This document shows positions 27,266 to 36,135 of a stretch of 47,847 nucleotides of DNA, in pieces. Location of the stretch: contig CAAFEY010000096.1 of assembly GCA_900761995.1 (NCBI GenBank), positions 1 to 47,847 on the forward strand, in the 5' to 3' direction. Every line of letters starts with the position of its first letter. Positions within the stretch are counted from its first letter, which is position 1. Origin of the DNA: an uncultured Collinsella sp. GTDB lineage: Bacteria > Actinomycetota > Coriobacteriia > Coriobacteriales > Coriobacteriaceae. The position numbers and the translations under genes are program-made. Below the pieces are notes generated by a model. That model had not been told where the DNA came from and made no database searches. It worked only from the letters and a program-made list of their open reading frames with translations.

Positions 27266-27279
27266 CAAGTGTCAACCAA

Positions 27280-27450
27280 GGCAACGCCGATATTTTGGCA
27301 AAGTCAGCGAAAACGCCCCTAAGCGAGCAAGGTGACGTGAAAGAGGGGGGCATTGACCTTCTGGTCATGCCCGACGATTGAACATCAGATTGCCGCTTAG
27401 GGGGGGTTTGCAGCGTCGGCCGGTTACGGCGTTTGTAAAACGCCGTAACC
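27280..27450 (-). repeat. Structured element, copy 3, abutting the queA stop codon
   Basis: The end hairpin 27422-27450 is perfect, with 13-bp arms and a 3-base loop, and its last base belongs to the queA TAG stop. The main stem, AAACGCCCCTAAGCG with CGCTTAGGGG, encloses CAAGGTGACGTGAAA and GATTGAACATCAGATTG. The tip hairpin is GGGCATTGACC/GGTCATGCCC. The outer end, GGCAACGCCGATATTTTGGC, is shared with copy 2 but not with copy 1. Confidence 0.75.
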
Positions 27451-28667
27451 TACAAAATGAGCATCGCGTCGCCAAAGCTGAAGAAGCGGTAGCGCTCTTC
27501 GATAGCAGCGGCGTAGGCATCCATGATCTGGTCGCGGGTGGCAAGCGCGCTTACGAGCATCATGAGCGTGGAGCGCGGCACGTGGAAGTTCGTGATCAGC
27601 GCGTCGACCACGTGATAGGTCGAGCCGGGCATGAGGTAAAGCTGCGTCGTGGCGTTCTCGCGCGCCACGATGTCGCCGCGGCCGAGCGTGTCGGCACCGT
27701 CCTCGCGGCCTTCAAAATAGCGCGCCGTCACAGCCGGATCGGACACCGGCGCGTCCGCGTCAAACGCACTCTCGAGCGAGCGCACCGCGGTGGTGCCGAC
27801 GGCGATCACACGATGACCCTCGGCCTTCGCCTTATGCACGGCGTCGACAACCTCCTGCGACACGTGGTAGCGCTCGGTGTGCATGACGTGCTGCGTAGGG
27901 TCGTCCTCCTCCACCAAGCGGAAGGTATCGATGCCCACCTCGAGCTCGACGGCGGCAAACTTCGCGCCCTTGGCCTCGATAGCGGCCATGAGCTCGGGAG
28001 TAAAGTGCAGACCCGCCGTAGGAGCGGCAGCCGAGTGCTCCTCCTTCATGGCGTAGACGGTCTGGTACTTCTCGGGGTCGCCCTCGTAATCGGTAATGTA
28101 GGGCGGCAGCGGCACGTGGCCGGCCGCATGGATGGCCTCGTCGAGCGTGCGCGGGTCGCCGGCGGCATTGCAACCGGCCGGCTCAAAGCGCACCAGACGG
28201 CCACCACGGCTATCGGTGACAAAGTCGATGACCTCGGCCGTCAGCACCACGGGAGCCCCCTCGGGCGCATGGGCGCCACCGGCGCGATACTCAATCTGGG
28301 CACCGGGCTTCAGGCGCTTGCCCGGCTTGACCAAGCACTCCCAAACATGGCCCAGCGGGTCAACATCCTCGCGGCGCTTGAGCAGCAGCGTCTCGACCAC
28401 GCCACCCGAGCCGGCTTTGCGACCGATCAGGCGGGCCGGCATCACACGCGTCTTGTTGATGACGAGCACGTCGCCCGGCTCGATATAGTCGATGATGTCG
28501 CGGAAGATGCGGTGCTCAACGGTACCGCCGTGCTCCAGCGGCTTCCCCGCCTGGGAGCCTTTGCGATCCACCACCAGCAGGCGGCAGGAGTCGCGCGGCT
28601 CGGCAGGAGCCTGGGCAATCAGTTCCTCAGGAAGGTTGTAGTCAAAATCATCGGTACGCATAGACAC
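27450..28667 (-). CDS. queA: S-adenosylmethionine:tRNA ribosyltransferase-isomerase
   Basis: A 405-residue enzyme that transfers and isomerises the ribosyl part of SAM onto preQ1-tRNA to give epoxyqueuosine. Typical stretches are DFDYNLPEELIAQ, RDSCRLLVVDR, AGLHFTPELMAAI and TNFHVPRSTLMMLVSA. The C-terminus, YRFFSFGDAML, is also standard. I favour the GTG at 28667, eight bases after AAGGAG; the ATG two codons later would be 14 bases away. It follows queH by 64 bases and the two are probably cotranscribed. Confidence 0.95.
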   Translation of the reverse strand: MSMRTDDFDYNLPEELIAQAPAEPRDSCRLLVVDRKGSQAGKPLEHGGTVEHRIFRDIIDYIEPGDVLVINKTRVMPARLIGRKAGSGGVVETLLLKRREDVDPLGHVWECLVKPGKRLKPGAQIEYRAGGAHAPEGAPVVLTAEVIDFVTDSRGGRLVRFEPAGCNAAGDPRTLDEAIHAAGHVPLPPYITDYEGDPEKYQTVYAMKEEHSAAAPTAGLHFTPELMAAIEAKGAKFAAVELEVGIDTFRLVEEDDPTQHVMHTERYHVSQEVVDAVHKAKAEGHRVIAVGTTAVRSLESAFDADAPVSDPAVTARYFEGREDGADTLGRGDIVARENATTQLYLMPGSTYHVVDALITNFHVPRSTLMMLVSALATRDQIMDAYAAAIEERYRFFSFGDAMLIL

Positions 28668-28731
28668 GTCGGATACTCCTTATATAGCTAAAGTCCGCTC
28701 TACATCCTAGCAGGCTGACGTCCCAAATGAA

Positions 28732-29313
28732 CTATTTTTTGGCGGCTTTGCGCTCGTCGCGGATGCGGGCGCGATCCATGGCCGCCTCGACCGCCGAGAA
28801 ACGGCAGCCGCAATAGTTCTGCCGATACATGCCCAGCTCGCGCGAGCGGCGCGTAGCCTCGGGGTAGTACGGGCGAAAATCGCGAATCACCGGGGTGAGC
28901 CCATGGGCGGCCGCCAAACGCTCAAGCACGTCATTGCAGGCGTCGAACAGCTGATACGGCGAGACGGCGAGCGTCGTACCCACATATTCAAACCTGCGCT
29001 CCTGGGCAACGCGGCATGCCTCGGCCAAGCGCAAGGCATAGCACGAGCGACAGCGACGGGGCCGATCGGCACCCAGCGGGGCCACGCCGACCTCCCAGCG
29101 CTCGCGGTCCTCCCCCGCCTCGATGAGCTCGATGTCGCCATCGGCACACCACCGGCGCAGCTCGTCCAAGCGGCGCTGCCATTCATCGCGCGGTTGAATA
29201 TTGGGGTTGGTCCAGCAAATCGTGGGCTCAAACCCCTCCTCGCGCAGCAGGCGAACCGGCTCAAGCGAGCATGGTGCACAGCACGCATGCAGCAACAACG
29301 ACTTCATCGACAT
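28732..29313 (-). CDS. queH: Epoxyqueuosine reductase QueH
   Basis: A 193-residue protein of the former DUF208 family, the cobalamin-independent enzyme that reduces epoxyqueuosine to queuosine in tRNA. HACCAPCSLEPV, RRCRSCYALRL and QNYCGCRFS supply the adjacent Cys pairs and cluster ligands. QueH needs no B12, unlike QueG. ATG 29313 or 29307 could be the start, and neither has a strong ribosome site. It lies directly upstream of queA. Confidence 0.93.
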   Translation of the reverse strand: MSMKSLLLHACCAPCSLEPVRLLREEGFEPTICWTNPNIQPRDEWQRRLDELRRWCADGDIELIEAGEDRERWEVGVAPLGADRPRRCRSCYALRLAEACRVAQERRFEYVGTTLAVSPYQLFDACNDVLERLAAAHGLTPVIRDFRPYYPEATRRSRELGMYRQNYCGCRFSAVEAAMDRARIRDERKAAKK

Positions 29314-29374
29314 CCCCGTCCCAGAAAACTCACCCCGACATCATGGCAGCTAAAATAGCCCCGTCCCAAAAAGA

Positions 29375-29944
29375 CTACTTTGCGAAAAAGCGCACGCCAA
29401 AGGACGTGTCCTCGCAGGCGGCAATGCGGCGGTCGCGCAGGATCGTCCGCACGTAATACCAGTCGCCCGTGCATCCCGAAAGGTGCAAACCAGCCGCCAG
29501 GTAGCACAGCAGCGGATACCCCGAAAACGCAAATCCCAGGGCAAACGCCGCCGTCACAACAACCGTCGGCGCCAGGCAAACCGCCATGTACCGCCGGCGC
29601 GAATACACAACGCCCTCGGCGCAGGCATAGATCATCGCCGTCTCACGATTCGCACCAAAGGTCACATGCGCGCCCGCAGGCGCCAGCAGCTTAAAAAACA
29701 CACCGTGCACCAGCTCGTGCACGGCAAACGACGCCATTGAGACCGCAGCCAAGCCGACTATCCAGCCCACGACTGCCGTCCAGCCGCCCGCATCAGCAGC
29801 ATCCAAGTCTGCAGGCCCGCCCAGCAGCATAAACATCGGCACCAGGCACACGGCAAACACGCCGACTACGACCATCCCCCACACAAAGCAGGCGTGCAGA
29901 AAATCCTCGTCCTCAAACGCATGTATGTTGGAAATCTCATTCAT
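29375..29944 (-). CDS. DUF3267-family putative membrane metalloprotease
   Basis: A 189-residue membrane protein with about four hydrophobic segments. HELVHG, near residue 80, fits the HExxH zinc motif, set at the end of a membrane helix (AAVSMASFAVHELVHGVFF) as in the DUF3267 family and other site-2-type proteases. The second half includes APTVVVTAAFALGFAF and a further helix. The function in this organism is unknown. The gene is divergent from the MetRS-like gene and its ribosome site is weak. Confidence 0.75.
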   Translation of the reverse strand: MNEISNIHAFEDEDFLHACFVWGMVVVGVFAVCLVPMFMLLGGPADLDAADAGGWTAVVGWIVGLAAVSMASFAVHELVHGVFFKLLAPAGAHVTFGANRETAMIYACAEGVVYSRRRYMAVCLAPTVVVTAAFALGFAFSGYPLLCYLAAGLHLSGCTGDWYYVRTILRDRRIAACEDTSFGVRFFAK

Positions 29945-30076
29945 AGCATCTTAGGATAGCGCCCCTGCCACGTACCCGTCCGCATGTGCGATAATGTCGA
30001 ACGATATGCACGAATTGACCACCGCGCCGCCGAGCCTCGCGCCCGGCCGTGCTCTCACCATATGCGAAGGAGTCCC

Positions 30077-32227
30077 ATGGCATCCAAATACTCCATGAAC
30101 GATCGTCCCAGCTGGCCGCGCCGCGCCATCGTTACCGCCGGCGAGCCCTACGGCAACAAGGGCCTGCACTTTGGCCACGTCGGTGGCGTCTTTGTCCCGG
30201 CCGACTTCTTCGCCCGCTTCCTGCGCGACCGCCTGGGCCGCGAGAACGTCATCTTCACCTCGGGCACCGACTGCTACGGCTCGCCCATCATGGAGAGCTA
30301 CCGCAAGCTCAAGGAGAACGAGGGCTACGACAAGTCCATTAGCGAGTATGTCGAGTCCAACCACTCCCGCCAGGCCGCGACCCTCAACAACTACAACATC
30401 AGCTGCGACATCTACGGCGGCTCGGGCCTTGAGCCGGCGGCCCAGATCCACAACGAGGTGACTGCCGAGATTATCGAGCGCCTGCACGAGCAGGGCACCA
30501 TCTCCAAGCGCTCCACGCTGCAGTTCTACGATGCCAAGGCCGGCACGTTCCTCAACGGCCGCCAGGTCATCGGCCGCTGCCCCATCCAGGGCTGCAAGTC
30601 CGAGAAGGCTTATGCCGACGAGTGCGATCTGGGCCACCAGTTTGAGCCCGAGGAGCTCATCGCGCCCAAGAGCCAGCTCACCGGCGAGGTGCCCGAGCTG
30701 CGCCCGGTCGACAATCTCTACTTTGACCTGCCGGCCTACCTCGACTTTATGAAGACCTACACCGCCAAGCTCGCCCAGAACCCGCAGGTTCGCTCCGTGG
30801 TCTCCAAGACCATGGAGGAGTGGCTGCTGCCGGCTCAGCTCTACATCCAGAACAAGTTCCGCGAGGCCTTCGATGCCGTCGAGGACCAGCTCCCCGAGCA
30901 CACCGTGCTGGAGCCCGAGGGCAACAAGAGCAGCTTTACCGTCACCTTCCCCAGCTGGAAGGAGCGCGACGACGCCCACGCGGTGCTCGCCAACGGTGGC
31001 GTGCGCTTCCGCAGCGGCAAGGCACTCGTGCCCTTCCGCATCACCGGCAACATCGACTGGGGCGTTCCGGTGCCCGAGGTCGATGGCGTCTCCGACGTCA
31101 CCTGCTGGTGCTGGCCCGAGAGCCTGTGGGCGCCCATCAGCTATACGCGTACCGTGCTCGCGCGCGATGCCAAGGCCGCCGGCGTGACCGAGGGCGTCGC
31201 CGCCCAGGATGCCGCCCTTATGGGCGAGCCCGCTGCCGACTCCACGCAGGTGCCCGCGCCCACCTACCAGCACAGCTCGCTCGACTGGCGCGACTGGTGG
31301 TGCTCTGACGACGCTCAGATTTACCAGTTCATCGGTCAGGACAACATCTATTTCTACTGCATCGCGCAGACCGCCATGTGGGAGGCCCTGGGCTGGGACC
31401 TCACGCAGAGCACCGTCAGCGCCTGCTACCACCTGCTCTACATGGGCAAAAAGGCCAGCTCGTCCTCGCAGACGCCTCCCCCGCCGGCAGACGACCTGCT
31501 CAACCACTACACCTGCGAGCAGATGCGCGCGCACTGGCTGTCGCTCGGCCTATCCGAAAAGCCGGTGAGCTTTAGCCCCAAGGCATACGACACGCGTGTG
31601 ACCGGCAAGGACAAGGACGGCAACGAGGTACGCGCCTGCGACGACAAGCGCGTTATCGACCCGGCCCTTAAGGAGAGCGCGCTGCTGACCGGCGTGTTCA
31701 ACCGTCTGGCCCGCAGCTGCTTCTACGGCGTCGCCGTCAAGGAAGGCGACGAGAGCCCCTACCGCAACGGCTGCATCCCCGCCGGTGCCGCTTCTGACAC
31801 CGTGGTCGAAGCCGCCCAGCAGGCAGCCCTCGCCTTTGAGCAGGCCATGTACAAGTTCGAGACGCACCGTGCGCTTGCCGTGTGCGACGACTACCTGCGC
31901 GCCGCCAACAAGCGCTGGAGCGACGCCTCCAAGGCCGCCAACAAGCTCGAGGGCGAGCCGGCCAATGCCGCGATGACGCAGGCCCTTGTCGACGCCTTTA
32001 CCGAGCTGCGCGTGGCGACCGTCCTGATGCACGGTATTGTGCCGGCCGGCTGCGAGCTCATCTGCGAGTACTTCGACGTCGACCCGGTCGCTTTCTTTAG
32101 CTGGGATAACATCTTTGCCTCCACGGACGAGTTCGTGGAGATCCTGGGCGAGAAGCCCGGCGAGCACCGCGTGAAGCCGCTGCCCCCGCGCTTCGACTTC
32201 TTTAGCAAGCACGAGAGCCAGTACTAA
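30077..32227 (+). CDS. Methionyl-tRNA synthetase-like class I ligase with an altered KMSKS loop
   Basis: A 716-residue class I synthetase of the MetRS type. GNKGLHFGHVGGVFVPADFF holds the HIGH motif as HFGH, and GRCPIQGCKSEKAYADECDL resembles the zinc knuckle. DNIYFYCIAQTAMWEALGW corresponds to the methionine-site region. Where KMSKS is expected, it reads GKKASSSSQTPPPP. The C-terminal anticodon-binding helices are present (ALLTGVFNRLARSCFYG). Either it is a functional enzyme with an atypical loop or it is a paralogue with another role; a normal metG elsewhere in the genome would decide. The ATG at 30077 follows GAAGGAGTCCC. Confidence 0.8.
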   Translation: MASKYSMNDRPSWPRRAIVTAGEPYGNKGLHFGHVGGVFVPADFFARFLRDRLGRENVIFTSGTDCYGSPIMESYRKLKENEGYDKSISEYVESNHSRQAATLNNYNISCDIYGGSGLEPAAQIHNEVTAEIIERLHEQGTISKRSTLQFYDAKAGTFLNGRQVIGRCPIQGCKSEKAYADECDLGHQFEPEELIAPKSQLTGEVPELRPVDNLYFDLPAYLDFMKTYTAKLAQNPQVRSVVSKTMEEWLLPAQLYIQNKFREAFDAVEDQLPEHTVLEPEGNKSSFTVTFPSWKERDDAHAVLANGGVRFRSGKALVPFRITGNIDWGVPVPEVDGVSDVTCWCWPESLWAPISYTRTVLARDAKAAGVTEGVAAQDAALMGEPAADSTQVPAPTYQHSSLDWRDWWCSDDAQIYQFIGQDNIYFYCIAQTAMWEALGWDLTQSTVSACYHLLYMGKKASSSSQTPPPPADDLLNHYTCEQMRAHWLSLGLSEKPVSFSPKAYDTRVTGKDKDGNEVRACDDKRVIDPALKESALLTGVFNRLARSCFYGVAVKEGDESPYRNGCIPAGAASDTVVEAAQQAALAFEQAMYKFETHRALAVCDDYLRAANKRWSDASKAANKLEGEPANAAMTQALVDAFTELRVATVLMHGIVPAGCELICEYFDVDPVAFFSWDNIFASTDEFVEILGEKPGEHRVKPLPPRFDFFSKHESQY

Positions 32228-32263
32228 ACACTCGACATGTAATGGAATGGGAAGGAAAGACGG

Positions 32264-33367
32264 ATGTCCAAGCCGCGTCGTCGTAAGCAGAAAAAGCAGG
32301 TCAAGGCCGAGCTCAAGCTCAGGCAGTTTGCCGCCACCGAGCTTTCCGACCAGCTTGCCGCCCTTCCTTGCGCCGCCGACCTGCCGCGCTTTATGGTCGA
32401 CACGGTCGCCGGCGCCTATGCGCCCGCCGATGCCGAGCTCATGATCAAGGGCTTCGGCGCCGCGGTCACACGCCCGGTCACGCTGCGCGCCAACACGCTC
32501 AAGGCAACCGCCGAGGACATCGCTGCGGCGCTCGATGCCGCCGGCATCGCCCACAACCCCGTCGCCTGGTACCCAGACGCCTTCATCCTGCCCGACGCCC
32601 AGGTTTCCGACCTGTGGGACCTCGACATCTACCGCGACGGCAAGATCTACTTGCAAAGTCTGTCGTCCATGATGCCGCCGTTGGTCCTGGGCGCCCAGGC
32701 ATGCGAGGACATCCTGGACATGTGCGCGGCCCCCGGTGGCAAGACGACGCAGATCGCCGCCCTCACGCAGGGCCAGGCGCACCTTACCGCCTGCGAGATG
32801 AGCATTCCCCGCGCCGAGAAGCTCGAAGCCAACCTCCACCGCCAAGGCGCAAAAAACGTGCCCGTCATGCGCATCGACGCACGCGAGCTCGACGAGTTCT
32901 TCCGCTTTGACCGCATCCTGCTCGATGCCCCCTGCACCGGCACGGGCACCGTCATCAGCGGCAACGAGAAAAGCCTGCGCGGCCTGACCGAGCAGCTGCT
33001 GAGTAAGTGTGCCCGCTCGCAGCGAGCACTTCTGGACCGCGCCATGGGAGCCCTTAAACCGGGCGGCACGCTCGTCTATTCGACTTGTTCGATCTTGCCG
33101 CAGGAAAACGAGGACGCCCTGCAAGAGGCCCTCGACAAGCACATGGATTGCGAGCTTATCCCCCTCGACGGCACGCCGAGCGAAAGTGAAACGCGCCGTG
33201 CTCAGGAAGTTGGCGAAGAGCCACGCATCGAGTGCAACGCCCTCACCGAGGCCATCGCCGCCAGCCACGTCTCGTCCGTCGCCAACGGTATGCCCGGCAC
33301 GCTGACCATTCCGCCTAGCCGCGACTTTGAGGGCTTCTACATTGCCCTGATCCGAAAACGCAGCTAG
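32264..33367 (+). CDS. NOL1/NOP2/Sun-family RNA m5C methyltransferase (RsmF/RsmB-like)
   Basis: A 367-residue SAM-dependent enzyme that methylates cytosine C5 in rRNA. The N-terminus is very basic (MSKPRRRKQKKQ). MCAAPGGKTTQIAAL binds SAM, LLDAPCTGTG supplies one conserved Cys, and YSTCSILPQENE the catalytic Cys. There is no extended PUA-like C-terminal part as in full RsmF, and no NusB-like N-domain as in RsmB, so the exact rRNA site is uncertain. It starts 36 bases after the MetRS-like gene and likely shares its message. A GGAAAG site precedes the ATG. Confidence 0.88.
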   Translation: MSKPRRRKQKKQVKAELKLRQFAATELSDQLAALPCAADLPRFMVDTVAGAYAPADAELMIKGFGAAVTRPVTLRANTLKATAEDIAAALDAAGIAHNPVAWYPDAFILPDAQVSDLWDLDIYRDGKIYLQSLSSMMPPLVLGAQACEDILDMCAAPGGKTTQIAALTQGQAHLTACEMSIPRAEKLEANLHRQGAKNVPVMRIDARELDEFFRFDRILLDAPCTGTGTVISGNEKSLRGLTEQLLSKCARSQRALLDRAMGALKPGGTLVYSTCSILPQENEDALQEALDKHMDCELIPLDGTPSESETRRAQEVGEEPRIECNALTEAIAASHVSSVANGMPGTLTIPPSRDFEGFYIALIRKRS

Positions 33368-33391
33368 CGCACGGATCCAAAACTCAACAAG

Positions 33392-33562
33392 CTATCTCTG
33401 TGCGCGTTTGCCCTGCTGGTCGCGATGCTGTTTAAGCATCGCGCGCTCCTTGCGTTCGGCCCTTTTGCCTTTAATGGCCGTAACCACAAAATAGATGACC
33501 GCGGCGGCAACGATTGCGCCCACACACAGGCCAATCGAGCCCAACATTGCTGTCAATTCCAT
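33392..33562 (-). CDS. Small single-span membrane protein
   Basis: A 56-residue open frame starting MELTAMLGSI. Residues ~5-30 form one membrane helix (LCVGAIVAAAVIYFVVTAI), followed by a strongly basic tail (KGKRAERKER, then KQHRDQQGKRAQR). AGAGAGGTGA lies before the ATG as a ribosome site. I do not recognise a family. It converges with the RNA methyltransferase gene and ends 24 bases from it. Confidence 0.6.
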   Translation of the reverse strand: MELTAMLGSIGLCVGAIVAAAVIYFVVTAIKGKRAERKERAMLKQHRDQQGKRAQR

Positions 33563-33752
33563 ACCGCGTCACCTCTCTTTTAAACGGGACTTTCAAGATA
33601 GCACCTCGATCCCCGCCACCACAGCTCCTTCACGTTCGCCGCCCTTCGGTCTAACGGGGGACGCGGCGGGGAAAAATCAACTCGTCAAACGATTTAGCAA
33701 GCACAACGCTGCCGGCACCCTGCCGGCCGTCATCACATAGAATCGAGCTTCC

Positions 33753-34844
33753 ATGGATACCCTCAACGATCTAAATGAGCGCGTCGACGCCTTCGTCGGC
33801 ACCAGCTCCTTCGACACGCCTGCCGCGGCAAACGACCAAGCCCCCATCGATGTGCCCGCCGAGGTTCACGAGGACATCGTCGCCTCGGTCGATTTCTCCG
33901 AGGTCGAGCTCGCAGACGAGTTCACCGAGCCCCAGGTAGCCGTGACCCCCAACGGACTGCTCCCCATGGAGCCGCTGCCCATCGACGGGCGTTTGCGCAA
34001 GGCGGCCCTCCGCATGCCCGACGAGATTGAGGAGGCCAGCGGCTTTACGCTCTTCGGCCGTCGTATCAAATCGCTCATCTACACCACCGACGTCGCGGTC
34101 ATCCGCAACTCCAATGCCGATGCCGTCTTTGCCGTTTACCCCTTCACGCCGCAGCCGGCCATTACGCAGGCGCTGCTGACCGTCGCCGAGTGCCCGGTCT
34201 TCGTAGGCGTGGGCGGTGGCACCACCACCGGCAAGCGCTCCGTTCAGATGGCAGCCGTCTCCGAGATGCAGGGCGCGGCGGGCTGTGTGGTCAACTCCCC
34301 CGCCACCGCCGAGATGGTCGAGCACATCACCAACATCGCCGACATCCCCGTCATCGCCACGGTCGTACGTTGCGACGATGATGCGCGCGCCAAGGTGCGC
34401 GCCGGCGCCAAGATCCTCAACATCGCCGCTGGCAAAAACACGCCTCAGGTCCTGCGCGAGCTGCGCGAGCACTATCCCAACCTGCCGCTCATCGCGCCGG
34501 GCGGCAAGACGCCCGAGAGCATCCGCGAGACCATCGCCGCCGGCGCCAACGCCATCATCTGGACGCCGCCTTCGGCACAGCAGCTACAGACCGACATGAT
34601 GCAGCGTTATCGCAAGATGAAGGAAGACGCCACGCCCGTTATCTCGCGCGACGATGTACCCATTATCGACCAGGTCGCCGCCCCCGAGGTCAGCCAGGTC
34701 GAGAACATGAATCCCGACGTGCCGATTCCCGACGAGGTTATCGAGCGCGTCGCCTCGATCCACGAGCGCGTCGAGGAGCGTCGCGCCAACCGCGGGCTCA
34801 AGCCCTCACTGCACGGCTTTTTCTTCCGAGGAAAGAAACGCTAG
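33753..34844 (+). CDS. Uncharacterised TIM-barrel (ribulose-phosphate-binding-like) protein
   Basis: A 363-residue protein. Residues ~100-295 match a conserved, functionally unknown barrel family found in Firmicutes and Actinobacteria, often labelled hydrolase. Hallmarks are DVAVIRNSNADAVFAVYPFT, VGVGGGTTTGKRSVQ, GAKILNIAAGKNTP and LIAPGGKTPESI; the last resembles a phosphate-binding loop. The N-terminal ~85 residues and C-terminal ~65 residues are acidic or basic extensions outside the barrel. The ribosome site is weak (GAGC). A strong terminator follows. Confidence 0.75.
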   Translation: MDTLNDLNERVDAFVGTSSFDTPAAANDQAPIDVPAEVHEDIVASVDFSEVELADEFTEPQVAVTPNGLLPMEPLPIDGRLRKAALRMPDEIEEASGFTLFGRRIKSLIYTTDVAVIRNSNADAVFAVYPFTPQPAITQALLTVAECPVFVGVGGGTTTGKRSVQMAAVSEMQGAAGCVVNSPATAEMVEHITNIADIPVIATVVRCDDDARAKVRAGAKILNIAAGKNTPQVLRELREHYPNLPLIAPGGKTPESIRETIAAGANAIIWTPPSAQQLQTDMMQRYRKMKEDATPVISRDDVPIIDQVAAPEVSQVENMNPDVPIPDEVIERVASIHERVEERRANRGLKPSLHGFFFRGKKR

Positions 34845-34855
34845 CAAAACATCTT

Positions 34856-34893
34856 GGCCCGCCCCACAAACGTGAGGCGGGCCGTTTTCGTTT
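34856..34893 (+). terminator. Intrinsic terminator after the TIM-barrel gene
   Basis: GGCCCGCC (34856-34863) pairs perfectly with GGCGGGCC (34876-34883), followed by GTTTTCGTTT. It may serve the convergent degV gene less well, as the minus side lacks a T-tract. Confidence 0.85.
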
Positions 34894-34924
34894 GAGCAAT
34901 CATGCAGCGATGTGATGGGGCAAA

Positions 34925-35815
34925 TTAATCCACGCGCTTGTCGCCCATAAAGAAGAGCGCCACCGTGCCAGGTCCGGTATGCGAGCCAATCAGAGTACCG
35001 ATGTTATTGATCTCAATCTTGCCTTTAAGCTGAGGAACCTGTTCCTCGATCAGCGCCGCAACTGCCTCGGCATCCTCGCGGCACGCCGAGTGCGACATGA
35101 CGCACTTACCCGAATAATCCGCACCGTCCTGCACGTGTGCCATCATGGTCTTAGCCATCTCGGAAATCGCGCGCTTCTTAGTGCGAATCTTCTCACGTGG
35201 CGACAGCCCACCTTCGCAATCGACCGTCATAAGCGGGCAAATCTTAAGCGCCGTGCCGATGATCGCGCTCGCGGCCGAAATGCGACCGCCGCGCAGGTAG
35301 CTCGACAGATCGGTCGAGAAGAACCAGTGGTGCAGGTTGAGCTTGTGCTCCTCGATCCAAGCGGCCGTCTCGTCGAGTGACGCCCCGCTATCGCGCACGT
35401 CGGCGGCATATTCCAGCAACAGGCCAAAGCCCGAAGACGCCGCCAGCGAATCGATGACGCGAACCTTGCCGCCCTGGGGATAGCGATCCGCGAGCATCTG
35501 CGCCGCAACGCAGGCCGATCCATACGTGCCCGAAATACCCGACGACAACGTCAGGTGCAGCACGTCTTTACCCTCGGCAACAAACGGCTCCCAAAACTCC
35601 TCGTACTCACCCACGCTCACCTGAGACGTCTTGGGCATGGCGCCCGCAGATATCTGGGCAAAAAACTCGTCCGGCGTAATCGACTGATACAGATCGTCCG
35701 TATAGACAACATCGTCGATCTCGTAATGAAAACACACGACAGGGATATTGCGCGACACAAAGAACTCACGGGTTCGGTCGGCGGCAGATTCACAGGTCAG
35801 GACAAAATCACTCAT
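34925..35815 (-). CDS. DegV-family fatty-acid-binding protein (second copy)
   Basis: A 296-residue DegV protein, diverged from the one at 16540. The opening signature is altered to TCESAADRT, with KTSQVSVGEY and SSGISGTYGSA for the fatty-acid headgroup site. GTLIGSHTGPGTVALFF is the usual C-terminal GPG region. Paralogous FakB proteins commonly prefer different fatty acids. The ATG at 35815 follows AAGGAGCCTCAT; the upstream ATG would place this ribosome site inside the gene. Confidence 0.9.
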   Translation of the reverse strand: MSDFVLTCESAADRTREFFVSRNIPVVCFHYEIDDVVYTDDLYQSITPDEFFAQISAGAMPKTSQVSVGEYEEFWEPFVAEGKDVLHLTLSSGISGTYGSACVAAQMLADRYPQGGKVRVIDSLAASSGFGLLLEYAADVRDSGASLDETAAWIEEHKLNLHHWFFSTDLSSYLRGGRISAASAIIGTALKICPLMTVDCEGGLSPREKIRTKKRAISEMAKTMMAHVQDGADYSGKCVMSHSACREDAEAVAALIEEQVPQLKGKIEINNIGTLIGSHTGPGTVALFFMGDKRVD

Positions 35816-36135
35816 ATGAGGCTCCTTACTCATTGCTGCGCAAATTATCGCACAGTGAGCCTACATACGGTACATATGTCCACTATTTACCAAATCGAAG
35901 CAATAATAGCGAACATCTTTACCACCATCGTCTCCACCGACCCCACGCATGAATATCTGAGAAAACACCCTCTGTCGTCTCCACTCAACCGCCATATCTA
36001 CCTCAACTAAATCGATTTACCAAACCGTTCGGCTAACAATTCGGCCGCCCATCCCCAATCGAAACAAAAGCGGCGCATACTGATAAACGTTTGACGCTGT
36101 TTATCAGTTTTACCAGCTCCATCGGAAGGTGTTTC
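35816..36135. other. Divergent intergenic region between degV and fbp
   Basis: It must hold promoters for both genes. I see no gene. The left half is AT-rich, and the only strong structure is the dyad at 36079-36108. Confidence 0.4.
36079..36108 (+). promoter_or_regulatory. Candidate operator upstream of fbp
   Basis: ACTGATAAAC (36079-36088) and GTTTATCAGT (36099-36108) are perfect 10-base inverted arms with a 10-base centre. The right arm ends 27 bases before the fbp ATG. No T-tract follows, so an operator is more likely than a terminator. Confidence 0.6.

Noticed and set aside
29951..31534. 527-codon open frame on the minus strand
   Set aside because: It is the complement of the MetRS-like gene on the plus strand. 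Its translation is a low-complexity Ala/Gly/Val/Leu pattern with no motif, typical of antisense frames in GC-rich DNA.
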